Of a stretch of DNA of 53,053 nucleotides, positions 25,316 to 34,457 are shown piece after piece (position 1 is the first letter of the stretch; the number at the start of each line of letters is the position of its first letter). Origin of the DNA: CBDUQN01 sp965369375 (GTDB lineage Bacteria > Krumholzibacteriota > Krumholzibacteriia > Krumholzibacteriales > Krumholzibacteriaceae); contig CBDUQN010000012.1 in assembly GCA_965369375.1 (NCBI GenBank), positions 1-53,053 on the forward strand, given 5' to 3'. The notes below the pieces were generated by a model. The model made no database searches, had not been told where the DNA came from, and saw only the letters and a program-made list of their open reading frames with translations. Made by a program: the position numbers and the translations under genes.

Positions 25316-27355
25316 CTACCTTACAAGAACGATTTTCTTGGTTTCCACGTATGCCTGTGTAGCCAACCGGAGGAAATACACTCCACTTGGCAGGCCGGCG
25401 GTATTCCACTCCACGGTATATGTTCCACCGGATTTACTCACTCTCTCGAATTTTTTCACCTGGCGGCCCGAAACATCATAAATCGCTATCTCAACATTCG
25501 ATCTCTCCGGCAGGTTATAGTGAATGCGCTGAACGGGATCGTCGGGATAGCTGTCTAGAATTATGCGGTATTGCTTTCTCGCTTCGATGAAATCTCTGGG
25601 AGGTTTTCCCTTGATGATCACGCAATCGATTCCTTCGAATTCCGTGCCGTCATTGAATGTGCCGGTTAATTCGAGAGAAATGATCTCGCCCGGTTCGAGT
25701 TCACCAAGGGTGCTCACGAGCTCGGGAGCATCGAATTTCAGTATGAGGTCGGCTATCCCATCGGGGCCTTCCTCGGTACATGCGCATTCTTCGTCGTTCG
25801 AGACGGGCGCAGTTACATCTTCGATGTTCGAACGGATCGGTGATATGCCTTCGAGTTTTATCGAGTTAACATCGATCGTGGAGATGTCATATTCGCCGGT
25901 TCCCACGATCGCAGCCGGAAGGACTCCTTTGCTATTGGGATTGAGCGGATTGGGGCACGAACCGGGACGGATGTCGAATGACACAGTTATAGTAGGAGCA
26001 ACGCCGATCACATGCGTTGCATAAATATCTGTATAATCTCCGTTTCGCTCATCCTCCCAGACCGCGAGAGCGCCTTCTAGGCCATCAGAAACGATCTGCA
26101 TTCTGTGTTGGGAAGAGGGCGCATTGCAGACGCATACACCGTCGACCGTCCATAAGCTCCGGCCATTCCCGTCAATTCTCTGCGCGTAAATATCCCCCTC
26201 CGCGTCGTCACGTTTATCCTCCCATATGATTATTGCTCCTCCTGAACCGTCAGCGGTGATTTTTGGATAGAGTTGCTGTGATCTTGCCGTGCAAACGGGT
26301 ACACCATTCGGAGTCCATTGCATCGAGCCGGACGCATCGACTCGCTGCGCATAGATATCATAGGAGCGGGCCAGGTCATGCCATATAATGATGGCACCTC
26401 TCGATCCGTCGGGGATGATCCCTAGCCATGATTGATCATAAGCATAGTCACAAACAGGAACGCCATTTGTGGCCCACAGGCAACCGCCGTTCGCATCGAC
26501 GCGCTGAGCGTAGATATCCCACTTGCCGTCGCGATGATCATGCCATGAGATGATGGCTCCTTCCGAGCCATCCGGGATGAGCCATGCCTCTATTTGCGAT
26601 CCGTTCATTGTGCAAATTGCTACTCCATCCGCCTGCCACACGGTGGCGCCATTCGCATCAATCCTCTGTGCATAGATATCCCAGTTGCCGTCTCGTCCGT
26701 CGTTCCACGCGATGATGGCTCCTCCCGAGCCGTCCGATGTGATGCGGGGCATATATTGATCCTCGTCGGCAGAGCAGATCGCGACGCCGTCCGCCTGCCA
26801 CAGAACCGATCCGTCCGCGTCAACCCTCTGGGCATAGATATCATCGTTGCCGGCCCGATCATCCCACCACGTAATAATTGCCCCTCCCGATCCGTCAGGG
26901 ACGATCCGAGGGCGCTCCTGATCACCGCTTGCCGTGCAGATCTCGACACCGGGATACGGCCACTGGATCGATCCACCGGCATCGATCCTCTGGGCATAGA
27001 TGTCTTTATTGTCATTGCGGTTATCATCCCAGGTAATAATAGCTCCTCCGGAACCATCGGAAACCAACTGGGGCAGGCCTCGGAGACGGCGATTCCAGCA
27101 GATCAAGCGGCCGTTTAGCGGCCAGAGCGCCGAACCGTTCGCATCTATCCTCTGCGCATAGATGCTCATAGAGGATCCACGGTTGTCCGCCCATGTCATA
27201 ATGGCTCCTCCCGAACCGTCTGAGATGATCTGAGGAGTGATTTGATTCAGGTCCGCCGTGCAGATGGCCGTGCCATTTTCAACCCACTGAGAAGATGCCG
27301 ATACGGCCCAAAACATGATGAGCGCAAATGCAAAAAGTCCCACTAATTCCTTCAT
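25316..27355 (-). CDS. secreted eight-repeat propeller-like protein with C-terminal sorting module
   Basis: A 679-residue exported protein. The start is placed at 27355 because it follows GGAGGTG closely and begins a signal peptide (MKELVGLFAFALIMFWAVSA); in-frame codons upstream add a poor leader. Residues about 30-450 contain eight imperfect ~54-residue repeats built on DGSGGAIITW, then DIYAQRIDA and a GVxIC block, a pattern compatible with a beta-propeller. Next come a Ca-like IRPGSCPNPLNPNSKGVLP domain, and a final FlgD/type IX-style module (VEIAIYDVSGRQVKKFE, SGVYFLRLAT) ending KKIVLVR. A binding or surface role is likely; no catalytic motif is seen. Confidence 0.75.
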   Translation of the reverse strand: MKELVGLFAFALIMFWAVSASSQWVENGTAICTADLNQITPQIISDGSGGAIMTWADNRGSSMSIYAQRIDANGSALWPLNGRLICWNRRLRGLPQLVSDGSGGAIITWDDNRNDNKDIYAQRIDAGGSIQWPYPGVEICTASGDQERPRIVPDGSGGAIITWWDDRAGNDDIYAQRVDADGSVLWQADGVAICSADEDQYMPRITSDGSGGAIIAWNDGRDGNWDIYAQRIDANGATVWQADGVAICTMNGSQIEAWLIPDGSEGAIISWHDHRDGKWDIYAQRVDANGGCLWATNGVPVCDYAYDQSWLGIIPDGSRGAIIIWHDLARSYDIYAQRVDASGSMQWTPNGVPVCTARSQQLYPKITADGSGGAIIIWEDKRDDAEGDIYAQRIDGNGRSLWTVDGVCVCNAPSSQHRMQIVSDGLEGALAVWEDERNGDYTDIYATHVIGVAPTITVSFDIRPGSCPNPLNPNSKGVLPAAIVGTGEYDISTIDVNSIKLEGISPIRSNIEDVTAPVSNDEECACTEEGPDGIADLILKFDAPELVSTLGELEPGEIISLELTGTFNDGTEFEGIDCVIIKGKPPRDFIEARKQYRIILDSYPDDPVQRIHYNLPERSNVEIAIYDVSGRQVKKFERVSKSGGTYTVEWNTAGLPSGVYFLRLATQAYVETKKIVLVR

Positions 27356-28012
27356 TGCCCACCTCCATGGCATAACAGGTTCCCGCAACGCAGTTAGCTG
27401 CAAGCGACGCATAAAACGTATAGTCTGATTCCCTCCGAGAACGCTCACTGATTAACAGGTGGGATCTTTTAGCAGTATAACATATATGGAGTACCCTTCT
27501 CTTCTAAAATTACATCCATAGCTGTTTATTGTCAAATTTAAATGGTCTTTTTACGAGTCGCTCGCCAGTGATGAAGGGCAGCGGAAATCGGTTATACAAA
27601 ACCGGGTAGTGTCTGTGCCGCTACTGATTATCCCTTAGTAGATAAACGGAAGTATTGTATTGAGGATAATTGAATTGCTGACGAGTCGCGCAGCTATGTC
27701 AGCTTAATGTAACAAACATGCTGCTTGATCTTTGGATCTTATCTTAGTGGAGTCGGCGGGAATCGAACCTTATGTGAGTATAAACTCTAATCCTATGATG
27801 GCGCAAGGTTTCGGCTGCTATCTTGTTTGAAACAAGCTGTTAGGACGGCTCCCATAATCCTCTGGCGTCCATTCGAATCCTCTTTAATCCACCCCAGTCT
27901 TGGAGACATTTTGGAGACGGCCGACAGCGCAACCCACTGATACCGAGAATCAAATCGCTACCGACGGTATTTGGGCCTTTGATCGAGGCAATGATTCGGC
28001 ATTCGAAATCTT
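27356..28012. other. non-coding boundary between core genes and defence island
   Basis: No convincing gene is present. Nearest the secreted-protein gene is its promoter region; the middle is AT-rich. From about 27745 the sequence changes character, with a tRNA/tmRNA 3'-like fragment (listed separately). Next to it, a short minus-strand open stretch (about 27800-27957) contains SKMSPRLGWIKEDSNG, in the style of the debris often found between integrase ends and tRNA genes. This is the most likely left edge of the accessory island. Confidence 0.4.
27745..27769 (-). other. tRNA/tmRNA 3'-end fragment, possible attachment-site remnant
   Basis: Read on the minus strand, GGTTCGATTCCCGCC is followed directly by GACTCCACTA, which is the T-loop plus 3' acceptor strand of a tRNA or tmRNA with the CCA end replaced. 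The CTCCAC acceptor is typical of tmRNA. The rest of such an RNA is missing: the sequence 5' of it gives only a two- or three-pair T stem and no matching 5' acceptor strand. Such isolated 3' ends are left when elements integrate into tRNA/tmRNA genes. No second copy was found in the window. Confidence 0.5.
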
Positions 28013-28447
28013 CTATGTTGGTTCTGTAGCGATCCCTGCCACGAAGAGGATTCCGTCCTCGACACGTTTCTTAATCGTGAAGAGTTCGGGCAGTTTAAAC
28101 TTCCCAGCTGCACCATGCGTACCACTGTTGAATACATTGAACAGCTCGATGATGTTCTGAACGTCTTGCTCGACGAACTCATCCAGTGAATCAACTGAAA
28201 GGCCTCGTCGCCCCAGAAGATAATGTATCTTCGCCCTTCTCGTTGGATCACCATCTTCTGTCCGAGGGCAGGAGGGATTTGCCGCGATTACTTCGCCATT
28301 GGGAGCAGCAAGCTCCAGGATTTGACACAGTATCTCCCGAGAGCTTGTGCAAAAATGACGGGATGCGTCGGGGTAATTCGGATTGAGGGAGAAGATCGCT
28401 CCACGCCACCGATTATCCGACAGGCTGCTAGTCAACTCCCCTTCCAA
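28013..28447 (-). pseudogene. C-terminal fragment of a defence-associated nuclease-like protein
   Basis: An open stretch of 144 codons begins at a TTG and has a stop just upstream, so the N-terminal part is missing. It reads smoothly from RWRGAIFSLNPNYPDASRHF through ILCQILELAAPNGEV, GDPTRRAKIHYLLGRRGL and a helical C-terminus (EFVEQDVQNIIELFNVF, KRVEDGILFVAG). I recall this block from the C-terminal half of larger proteins annotated as predicted pPIWI-associating nucleases; this is from memory and unverified. A run of eight G at the 5' edge could mark a slippage site. It lies at the island edge, 30 bp beyond the YgjP-like gene, consistent with truncation. Confidence 0.45.
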
Positions 28448-28477
28448 CAGCCCCCCCCGATTAGTGGATAAAGGACA

Positions 28478-28807
28478 CTACAAATCCCGCTCAGCCTCAT
28501 TTTCCCACTTCTCACAGTCGGGCAAGTAAACCGACATGAGGCTTTTGAAAAGTTTTCCGTGATTCGGTATCCGCAGATGAAGCAGTTCGTGTACGATGAC
28601 ATACTCCTGAAACCCGATTTCTTCCATAAGAAGATCTTCGCTGAAGCTGATCCATTTCCCCGGAGAGCATGAAGCCCATTTGCTCCACATCCTCTGGACG
28701 CGAATCTGCGCAGGCTTTACATCGAGCCGCTCGGCCCACTCTCGAACCGACGTCTTGAATTCATCTTTTTCCCGGATAGTCCTTCGTGTCCTGTTTACAG
28801 TTTTCAT
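28478..28807 (-). CDS. YgjP/SprT-like zinc metalloprotease (type I R-M associated)
   Basis: A 109-residue M48/DUF45-type protein with the zinc motif HELLH (about 73-77) and a further His at about 83 (IPNHGKLFKSLM). The preceding MWSKWASCSPGKWISF block is typical of YgjP-like proteins. Full YgjP is about 230 residues, so this is the short form often found next to hsdR. Its ATG overlaps the hsdR stop by 4 nt. Its role in restriction loci is not established; processing of the restriction subunit is a speculation. Confidence 0.8.
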   Translation of the reverse strand: MKTVNRTRRTIREKDEFKTSVREWAERLDVKPAQIRVQRMWSKWASCSPGKWISFSEDLLMEEIGFQEYVIVHELLHLRIPNHGKLFKSLMSVYLPDCEKWENEAERDL

Positions 28808-31716
28808 TTCGTTCCCAACCGGAGCAGGGCCTCAGCAACCTGGATCATACTTTCCTTGCCGACGAGAGGAAGAAGCACTTTGTAGAGTTCAGCCTTTAAT
28901 TGACGGAGTTCCGCTACATTCTCCTTGTGGTTCGGGAATCTGTCAAAGATGGCCCGGATGACGGTTGCAGTTCTCTCGGGTTGAGCAACGCCTTCCTTCT
29001 TCAGTGTCCAGAAGAATGAGAACATCGCCGTGTCGAATCCCATTTCCTCCTGTTGCCGCCGCGCTTCGACGATTTCCAGTATCAAGGCTTCGATTTTCTT
29101 CAGGGCATGCTCGGTTGTGATCTGGCGCTCATCATACGCTTCCATAATCGTTTCCGCCCTGTCGCCGATCGGCTTCATGTACGGATTCGTATCCGCCTCA
29201 TCTACCACGGTCTTCCTTACGCTGTTCACAAGGTTGATAATCTTGACATTGTCGGAACCGCTGCTTTCCTTGATCGCCTCGAGTGTCTTCTCGTCGATTT
29301 TTACGGCAGCGAGTGTCGTATCAAGGCCATAGCTTTCGGCTTTTTCCCGGACAAGTTTCTCGGTTTTCCGGGCAACGCCGCCGTAGAGGGCTGTTTTCTT
29401 GCGGAATGCATTCCGAATTATCTGATAAAGCAGCGATAAACATCCGAAATCCTCAACAAAATCGCGAAGATCGGGCGATGGGGAGAGGATTTCGTAGAGT
29501 GTCTCGATCTTCTTGTATACCTTGTAGAACGTTTCACGCGTCTCCGGATCGGCAAACCTTTCTATTGCTCCTTCGACGGTCTTGTCGTCGACCGGCTCCC
29601 TGCATAGTTCGAAATATTCCCGTGCAGGCCCTGTCATGAGCTCCCGGAACTTATCCAGGAGCAAATCAAGATCCTCAATTACGCCGCTGACAACGTCCGA
29701 ATCGAAGGCAAGCGCCTTCTCCAGCTTCTCTAATATGCCGACGAAATCAATTACCAAACCGCAAGATTTATTAGTTTCCTCGTCTCTTTCATAGGGCCGG
29801 TTGACCCTGGCGATCGCCTGAAGCAGAACATGGTCGCGCATCGGCTTATCGAGATACATGCAATAGAGAATGGGCGCGTCGAAACCTGTGAGCAGCTTGT
29901 CCGTAACAACGAATATCTTCGGCAGTGTTTCAGCCTTCGGAAACAGCTTCCGTGCTTTTTTCTCTGCATCGGGGGAGACCTGATGCTTGTACACGAGCGG
30001 ATACTTCTCGCTGTCGTGCTGGGCCGGCGTGTAGATGGGCAGCGTGTATTCCGGCGGCATCAGTTTATTCAATGCTTCCTTGTAGAGCGCGCACGCCTCC
30101 CGGTCCACGGCGACCAGGAAAGCTTTGTAACCCATGGGTTCGACGTTTTCGGTGAAATGCCGGGCGACGAAGGCCGCGACCTTTTCCACCCGTTCGTCTG
30201 CCTTCAGAAAAGTCTTCAACCGCATGGCATGATCGAGAATCTTGTTCAGTTCATCGATGTCGCTTACGCCTTCGGCTTGAGCAAGATTCAGGAACTCCTC
30301 CTCGAGCTGTTCGCGCGGAACCCTGATCTCGCTGGGAGCTAGCGTGTATTTAAGCGGTATGGTCGTGCAGTCCTCGATCGACTCGGCTATGGAATACTTG
30401 TCGAGGTACCCCTGTTCGTCCTCCTTGCCGAAGATCTTGAATGTGCCCTTCCCGTAGACCGTTTTGTCGATCGGTGTCCCCGTGAATCCGATCAATGTCG
30501 CCTTGGGTAATGCACCCAGCAGGTAGTTTCCGAGATCGCCGCCCGTGGTTCTGTGCGCCTCGTCCACGAGAACGAAGATGTTGTCGCGCGTGTTGATATC
30601 TTTTGGGATACCATCGAACTTGTGGATCATGGAGATGACCAGCCCCCGGAAATCCGAGTCGAGCAATTCATGTAGTTTTCGTTTGCTCGTGGCGTGTTCA
30701 ATACTGATATCATGGGCGGACAGCTCGCCCAGAATACGCTCCACCCATCCCGCGAGCTGGCCTTCCAGTTCATTGCGGTCGATCATCAGGATGACCGTGG
30801 CCTTTCCGAACGTGTCGCGGTCCTGGAGAATCAGCCGCGCCGCCGTGATCATCGTGAACGTCTTGCCGGAGCCCTGCGTGTGCCAGATGAGGCCCGTTGT
30901 TATCGTCGTGTCGGCGCACCGCGTCAGGATGCGTTCGACAGCGCGCGTCTGATGCTGCCGAAGTACGGTCTTCTGAAGCTCGTCTTCCTTGTAGAAGAAG
31001 AGTATCCATTCCTTGAGCATTGCCAGGAACCGCTCCCGGTCAAAGAAGCGTTTTACCTTGATCTCGAAGTTGCCCGGCTCTTCATCCCGCCAGTTGAAGA
31101 GGTTCTTCCGGTCGAGGTTCCACGTCGCTCCGTAGTAGAAATCGATCAGATGGGTGATATCGAAGACCTGGGGGGCGGTCAGCATCTCCGGCGTTTCGTG
31201 GTGGTACTCTCGAATCTGGATCAGACCTTCCTCAATCCCCTTTTTCCTTGTCGCGCTCTTTGTTTCCACGATGGCGACCGGGATGCCGTTTATCAGAAAC
31301 ATCACATCCGCTCGGTTCGTCTCAAGCCCATTCGTGTACTGCCATTCGTCGGTGACATGATAGACATTTCGGTCCGTCATAGAGTAATCGACCACCGTGA
31401 CATTGCGCTCGCGGCTCTCGGCCTGGTCGTACATGCTCTGTTCATTACGAAGCCAGGCGAGGATCTCCGCGTTCCCCTCGATCGTGTTCCGTACCGCCTC
31501 GATTCGTCGAATGATCTCGTTGGCATTCTCCGAGGTAACAAGGCCGGGATTCAACTCAAACAGCTTCTCTTCGAGTATGCGATTGAACAGCAATCCGCCC
31601 TCACCCTTGCGAAGCGAAAGAGCTTCTGACGTTGGCACGTACGTCCATCCAGCCTCAATCGAATAGCGGATGAGGGGATTCTGAACTGAGCTCTTTTCTG
31701 AGCCGAATGAGGTCAC
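28804..31716 (-). CDS. hsdR: type I restriction enzyme R subunit
   Basis: A 970-residue motor/nuclease subunit. The N-terminal nuclease motif is in IPVAIVETKSATRKKGI (Glu-x-Lys). Translocase motifs follow: Walker A GLIWHTQGSGKTFT (about 280-295), DEAH in ILVDEAHRT-like form (VLVDEAHRTTGGDLG), TGTPI, and FVVTDKLLTGFDAP with QAIARVNRPY. A long helical C-terminus probably docks to the methylase. It starts with GTG at 31716. It has been separated from the rest of the operon by an oppositely oriented nuclease gene, so it may use its own promoter in 31717-31793. Confidence 0.93.
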   Translation of the reverse strand: MTSFGSEKSSVQNPLIRYSIEAGWTYVPTSEALSLRKGEGGLLFNRILEEKLFELNPGLVTSENANEIIRRIEAVRNTIEGNAEILAWLRNEQSMYDQAESRERNVTVVDYSMTDRNVYHVTDEWQYTNGLETNRADVMFLINGIPVAIVETKSATRKKGIEEGLIQIREYHHETPEMLTAPQVFDITHLIDFYYGATWNLDRKNLFNWRDEEPGNFEIKVKRFFDRERFLAMLKEWILFFYKEDELQKTVLRQHQTRAVERILTRCADTTITTGLIWHTQGSGKTFTMITAARLILQDRDTFGKATVILMIDRNELEGQLAGWVERILGELSAHDISIEHATSKRKLHELLDSDFRGLVISMIHKFDGIPKDINTRDNIFVLVDEAHRTTGGDLGNYLLGALPKATLIGFTGTPIDKTVYGKGTFKIFGKEDEQGYLDKYSIAESIEDCTTIPLKYTLAPSEIRVPREQLEEEFLNLAQAEGVSDIDELNKILDHAMRLKTFLKADERVEKVAAFVARHFTENVEPMGYKAFLVAVDREACALYKEALNKLMPPEYTLPIYTPAQHDSEKYPLVYKHQVSPDAEKKARKLFPKAETLPKIFVVTDKLLTGFDAPILYCMYLDKPMRDHVLLQAIARVNRPYERDEETNKSCGLVIDFVGILEKLEKALAFDSDVVSGVIEDLDLLLDKFRELMTGPAREYFELCREPVDDKTVEGAIERFADPETRETFYKVYKKIETLYEILSPSPDLRDFVEDFGCLSLLYQIIRNAFRKKTALYGGVARKTEKLVREKAESYGLDTTLAAVKIDEKTLEAIKESSGSDNVKIINLVNSVRKTVVDEADTNPYMKPIGDRAETIMEAYDERQITTEHALKKIEALILEIVEARRQQEEMGFDTAMFSFFWTLKKEGVAQPERTATVIRAIFDRFPNHKENVAELRQLKAELYKVLLPLVGKESMIQVAEALLRLGTK

Positions 31717-31766
31717 AACAATACGTCCTTGATTATTTTTACTTTTTTCGTTTTCCCGTAGTCATA

Positions 31767-31793
31767 GCCACTGAGTGGTGATATATTAGTGGC
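31767..31793. promoter_or_regulatory. inverted repeat in the hsdR/nuclease divergent region
   Basis: GCCACT (31767-31772) and AGTGGC (31788-31793) are exact inverted copies, and an inner CCACT-G-AGTGG shares the left arm. The right arm directly abuts the ATG of the plus-strand nuclease gene. TATATT lies between the arms. The divergent gap to the hsdR start is only 77 bp, so a factor bound here could control both genes. Confidence 0.4.
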
Positions 31794-32396
31794 ATGGAAG
31801 CACGAGCCATTTCTATAATTCCTAAGGTCAGGTTCCGTGAACCGGAGCGCAACCTTCCGGGCCGCAAGCTTCGCGTCCCGACAGCTGAAGCACGTTTCAC
31901 GCTTCAGTTTGCGAGGAAGTACCTGGCACAGCACATCGATCTCCATCACGGAACAAATAAGAGGGAGTTCGCCTGCGCTCGCCAAGTTGCAGTCAATGGA
32001 TTTGGTATAGCCGACCTGCTCACCGTTGCGTGGCAACACCCCGCCCGTCCGCGATCCAATAGGAGTGTGCGTGCCTTTCTTCAGACAGCCAAACCAACCG
32101 TGCGAGCATTTGAGGTTAAACTGGACAGTTGGCGCAAGGGCATGACTCAGACCCACCGATATCGGTATTTTGCAAACGTGGCAATACTCGTTCTGCCGGC
32201 GGCTAAATGCGCCTCTGCAATGGCCTACATCGACACTTTCCGCCAAATCCGCGTCGGTCTGTGGGGATTCGATCCATTTTCGGGTCAGATTATCACCCAT
32301 TTCACTCCTCGTCCCTGCATCCCGATCGAGCCCAGGTATCAGCATCGAGCCATTGAATTGGTGGCAGCAGCATCTAGAGCTCTGCCAATTCTTTAA
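31794..32396 (+). CDS. PD-(D/E)XK-like nuclease family protein
   Basis: A 200-residue protein, the only plus-strand gene inside the restriction locus. The pattern is that of a restriction-endonuclease-like fold: an acidic residue in GFGIADLLTVAW, then FEVKLDSWRKG (Glu-x-Lys), then TQTHRYRYFANVAILVLP, the helix-strand typical after the active site. No complete named family is recognised. The opposite strand also has a long open frame here, but it shows no motif and would overlap the hsdR start, so this strand was chosen. The 3' end overlaps the 400-residue gene tail-to-tail by 23 bp. A DNA-damaging or defence role is inferred. Confidence 0.6.
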   Translation: MEARAISIIPKVRFREPERNLPGRKLRVPTAEARFTLQFARKYLAQHIDLHHGTNKREFACARQVAVNGFGIADLLTVAWQHPARPRSNRSVRAFLQTAKPTVRAFEVKLDSWRKGMTQTHRYRYFANVAILVLPAAKCASAMAYIDTFRQIRVGLWGFDPFSGQIITHFTPRPCIPIEPRYQHRAIELVAAASRALPIL

Positions 32397-33576
32397 ACAT
32401 TGAAACGCTGTCATTCAAAGCAGTCAGATATTCAATATTGCTTTCATATCGCTCCGAGAAGCCGTGCGTATTTAGTTGTTCGTATAAATCACGAGCCCCC
32501 TGCGTGTAATGCCGCAAGTTCTCCAATCCCTCTTCCATATCGCTTGATATGACGTCATTATTCAGGGAAGCTATTGATTCCCACGTCTGTAATGCTTCCT
32601 CACTTCTGCTTGGTTCTCTTCCCTCGTAATGGGCATCGGTCGATAAACCATTCATGATGCCCGGAACCACTTCTGCATAAGCTTCACGCTCGTTGATTTT
32701 AATTCTATTAAGCAGCGGCTTGCTCAGATACCGTACAATTGGAAGCTGGCCTCTCCCACTGCCCCTGACATACCGGCCCATTGCAAACACCTGCAAGTTG
32801 GACCACCATCCAGTTGCCCCTGCGGTAGCACCTGCAACGCCAAGCCACGGCATGAGAATATCTGAACATCCGTTCACTACCTCCAGTCCGTTCAACGAGA
32901 GGACGTAGTTTAGAAGCATCCAGCCCGCAATAACATCTGCGACTATAATTTCGGATCTAACAGTACCGACCTTTTCATCTGCGGGACCGGCACCGATGAG
33001 TGCATAGACTCCTTTGGGAGCGGGCTCGATTGCGGTGATGGTATTTAAAAATGCTTCGTAGTTTCGTCGATCGACAATCGAATCCCTGCCAAGGGCTATT
33101 GTTGCGTAGACGGGAATATTTATACCCATCTCATTGGCAACGATCTGGGCTCGGCTGATAAAGGATATTGCTATTGCTGCCTCGATTGAATCGAGGGAGC
33201 TGCTCACATAGACATTCGGCGCTATAAGAGCGCTGCAAGCCAATTCTTGCTGAATTTCATATGCAGCACGCAGCGTAGCGTCGACACTAGCGCTGCCAAC
33301 AAGCAATTCGTTTCGGCGTTTATGGATGAAATGAGGCCATTCTTCGAGGTATCCGAGCTGGCAGTTCGGCATTCCCACGTATCTAGTAGCATAAAACTCC
33401 GGATCCATTAAAATGTCCAATTCAGCTTCAGCATGACGTAATTCTGCGATACGCTGGGACAATGCATCCGGTTTCAAGTATCGCGGGCTAAGGATTACCC
33501 CGTTGATGAAATTCTTCTCGGCAGCTTGGAGCATCTTATCAGCCGGCGCATGTCCGTGCTGTGCATACAATTTCAT
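32374..33576 (-). CDS. uncharacterised 400-residue protein paired with a Ser/Thr kinase
   Basis: A 400-residue soluble protein I do not recognise. The N-terminus reads MKLYAQHGHAPADKMLQAAE, then GVILSPRYLKPDAL. Alternating hydrophobic strands and helices (ILMDPEFYATRY, LIAPNVYVSSSLDSIEAAIA, VYATIALGRD, GVYALIGAG, LEVVNGCSDILMP) suggest a TIM-barrel-like fold, loosely reminiscent of tRNA-guanine-transglycosylase-type barrels. GATGWWSNLQVFAMGRYVRG may be a ligand loop. The C-terminal ~100 residues are helical and acidic. Its ATG overlaps the kinase stop (ATGA), so the two are made together; it may be the kinase's substrate or effector. The DNA here is more AT-rich than the flanking hsd genes. 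Confidence 0.7.
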   Translation of the reverse strand: MKLYAQHGHAPADKMLQAAEKNFINGVILSPRYLKPDALSQRIAELRHAEAELDILMDPEFYATRYVGMPNCQLGYLEEWPHFIHKRRNELLVGSASVDATLRAAYEIQQELACSALIAPNVYVSSSLDSIEAAIAISFISRAQIVANEMGINIPVYATIALGRDSIVDRRNYEAFLNTITAIEPAPKGVYALIGAGPADEKVGTVRSEIIVADVIAGWMLLNYVLSLNGLEVVNGCSDILMPWLGVAGATAGATGWWSNLQVFAMGRYVRGSGRGQLPIVRYLSKPLLNRIKINEREAYAEVVPGIMNGLSTDAHYEGREPSRSEEALQTWESIASLNNDVISSDMEEGLENLRHYTQGARDLYEQLNTHGFSERYESNIEYLTALNDSVSMFKELAEL

Positions 33577-34457
33577 GATAATCTCTCCAGTTGTTCAAGA
33601 AGTGCCTCGATATTGGAGGGCCGCAGTGCAGGTTTCTTACGAATCAATTTGTCAATAAGATCACAAAATCCTACCGGAAAATCCTGACGATGCATCCTAA
33701 AAGGCAAAGGCTTTACGCGAGTTATTCGATATATAGTATTCTGGTCATTTTCATTGGAACGAGCGACAGGATGGGTGCCTGCCGCGTATTCGTATAATGT
33801 AACAGCTGCAGAGTATAGGTCACTTCGGAAGTCCATTAATTCGCGAAAGCGGGGAGCGAACATTTCTGGTGCCATATATGGCAACGTTCCATGTCTATAT
33901 TCTGGATTGCTCGTTATGGCAGTACTGTCTAATTTGAAGGCCACCCCAAGATCAAGCAAGACAAAAGGACGCTCGTCCAAACCAACTTCAATAATGTTAC
34001 CAGGCTTGATATCTCGGTGAATCAGATTCTCAGACTTTAGTTCGGAAACAACTTTGAGCAGGCATACGAAGAGCGATAAACATTTACCAAAGCCGGGCTT
34101 GTGGCCCGCACGCAGGCGATCCGCCAAGGATGGCCCGTTCAGAAGCTCTTCGCTGTAGATGATATAATCATGATCGCCGATCCTGCATATTCTTGGAGAA
34201 AGAGAGCCAAGTTTAACGACATACGGCGAGGAGAGTCTTGCCAGCGACTCAACCTCCCTTTTAATCCTTGCACCAATCTCAGCACGTGCCTCGGGCTGAT
34301 CGGATTTCTCCGGTAGATAAATGACTTTCAGTGCTTCTATTTCATGGTTTATCTCCGCCTTGTAAACTGCCTTGAAACCTCCCTCTGCATGGAATTTGAC
34401 GTTTTGCGCTTCGGGAATGCTGCGCTCCACTAACATATCGTCAAGCTTATTCTGCAC
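33573..34457 (-). CDS. cytosolic Hanks-type Ser/Thr protein kinase
   Basis: A 294-residue kinase domain with nothing else attached. The Gly-rich loop is EGGFKAVYKA, the ATP lysine about 44 (ALKVI), the catalytic loop LIHRDIKPGNII (Asp149), the metal-binding Asp169 in a DLG variant of DFG, and MAPEM in the activation segment. No membrane helix or PASTA domain is seen, unlike housekeeping bacterial kinases. It starts with GTG, overlapping hsdS by 11 nt, and is ATGA-coupled to the unknown 400-residue gene. Kinases occur in several phage-defence systems; here it is embedded in a type I restriction operon. Confidence 0.88.
   Translation of the reverse strand: MQNKLDDMLVERSIPEAQNVKFHAEGGFKAVYKAEINHEIEALKVIYLPEKSDQPEARAEIGARIKREVESLARLSSPYVVKLGSLSPRICRIGDHDYIIYSEELLNGPSLADRLRAGHKPGFGKCLSLFVCLLKVVSELKSENLIHRDIKPGNIIEVGLDERPFVLLDLGVAFKLDSTAITSNPEYRHGTLPYMAPEMFAPRFRELMDFRSDLYSAAVTLYEYAAGTHPVARSNENDQNTIYRITRVKPLPFRMHRQDFPVGFCDLIDKLIRKKPALRPSNIEALLEQLERLS

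Noticed and set aside
27900..28160. 86-codon plus-strand frame at the island edge
   Set aside because: It is antisense to the nuclease-like remnant and has no motif.
31713..32414. 233-codon minus-strand frame opposite the PD-(D/E)XK-like gene
   Set aside because: It has no recognisable motif and overlaps hsdR and the 400-residue gene, whereas the plus-strand frame shows an ExK-type active site.
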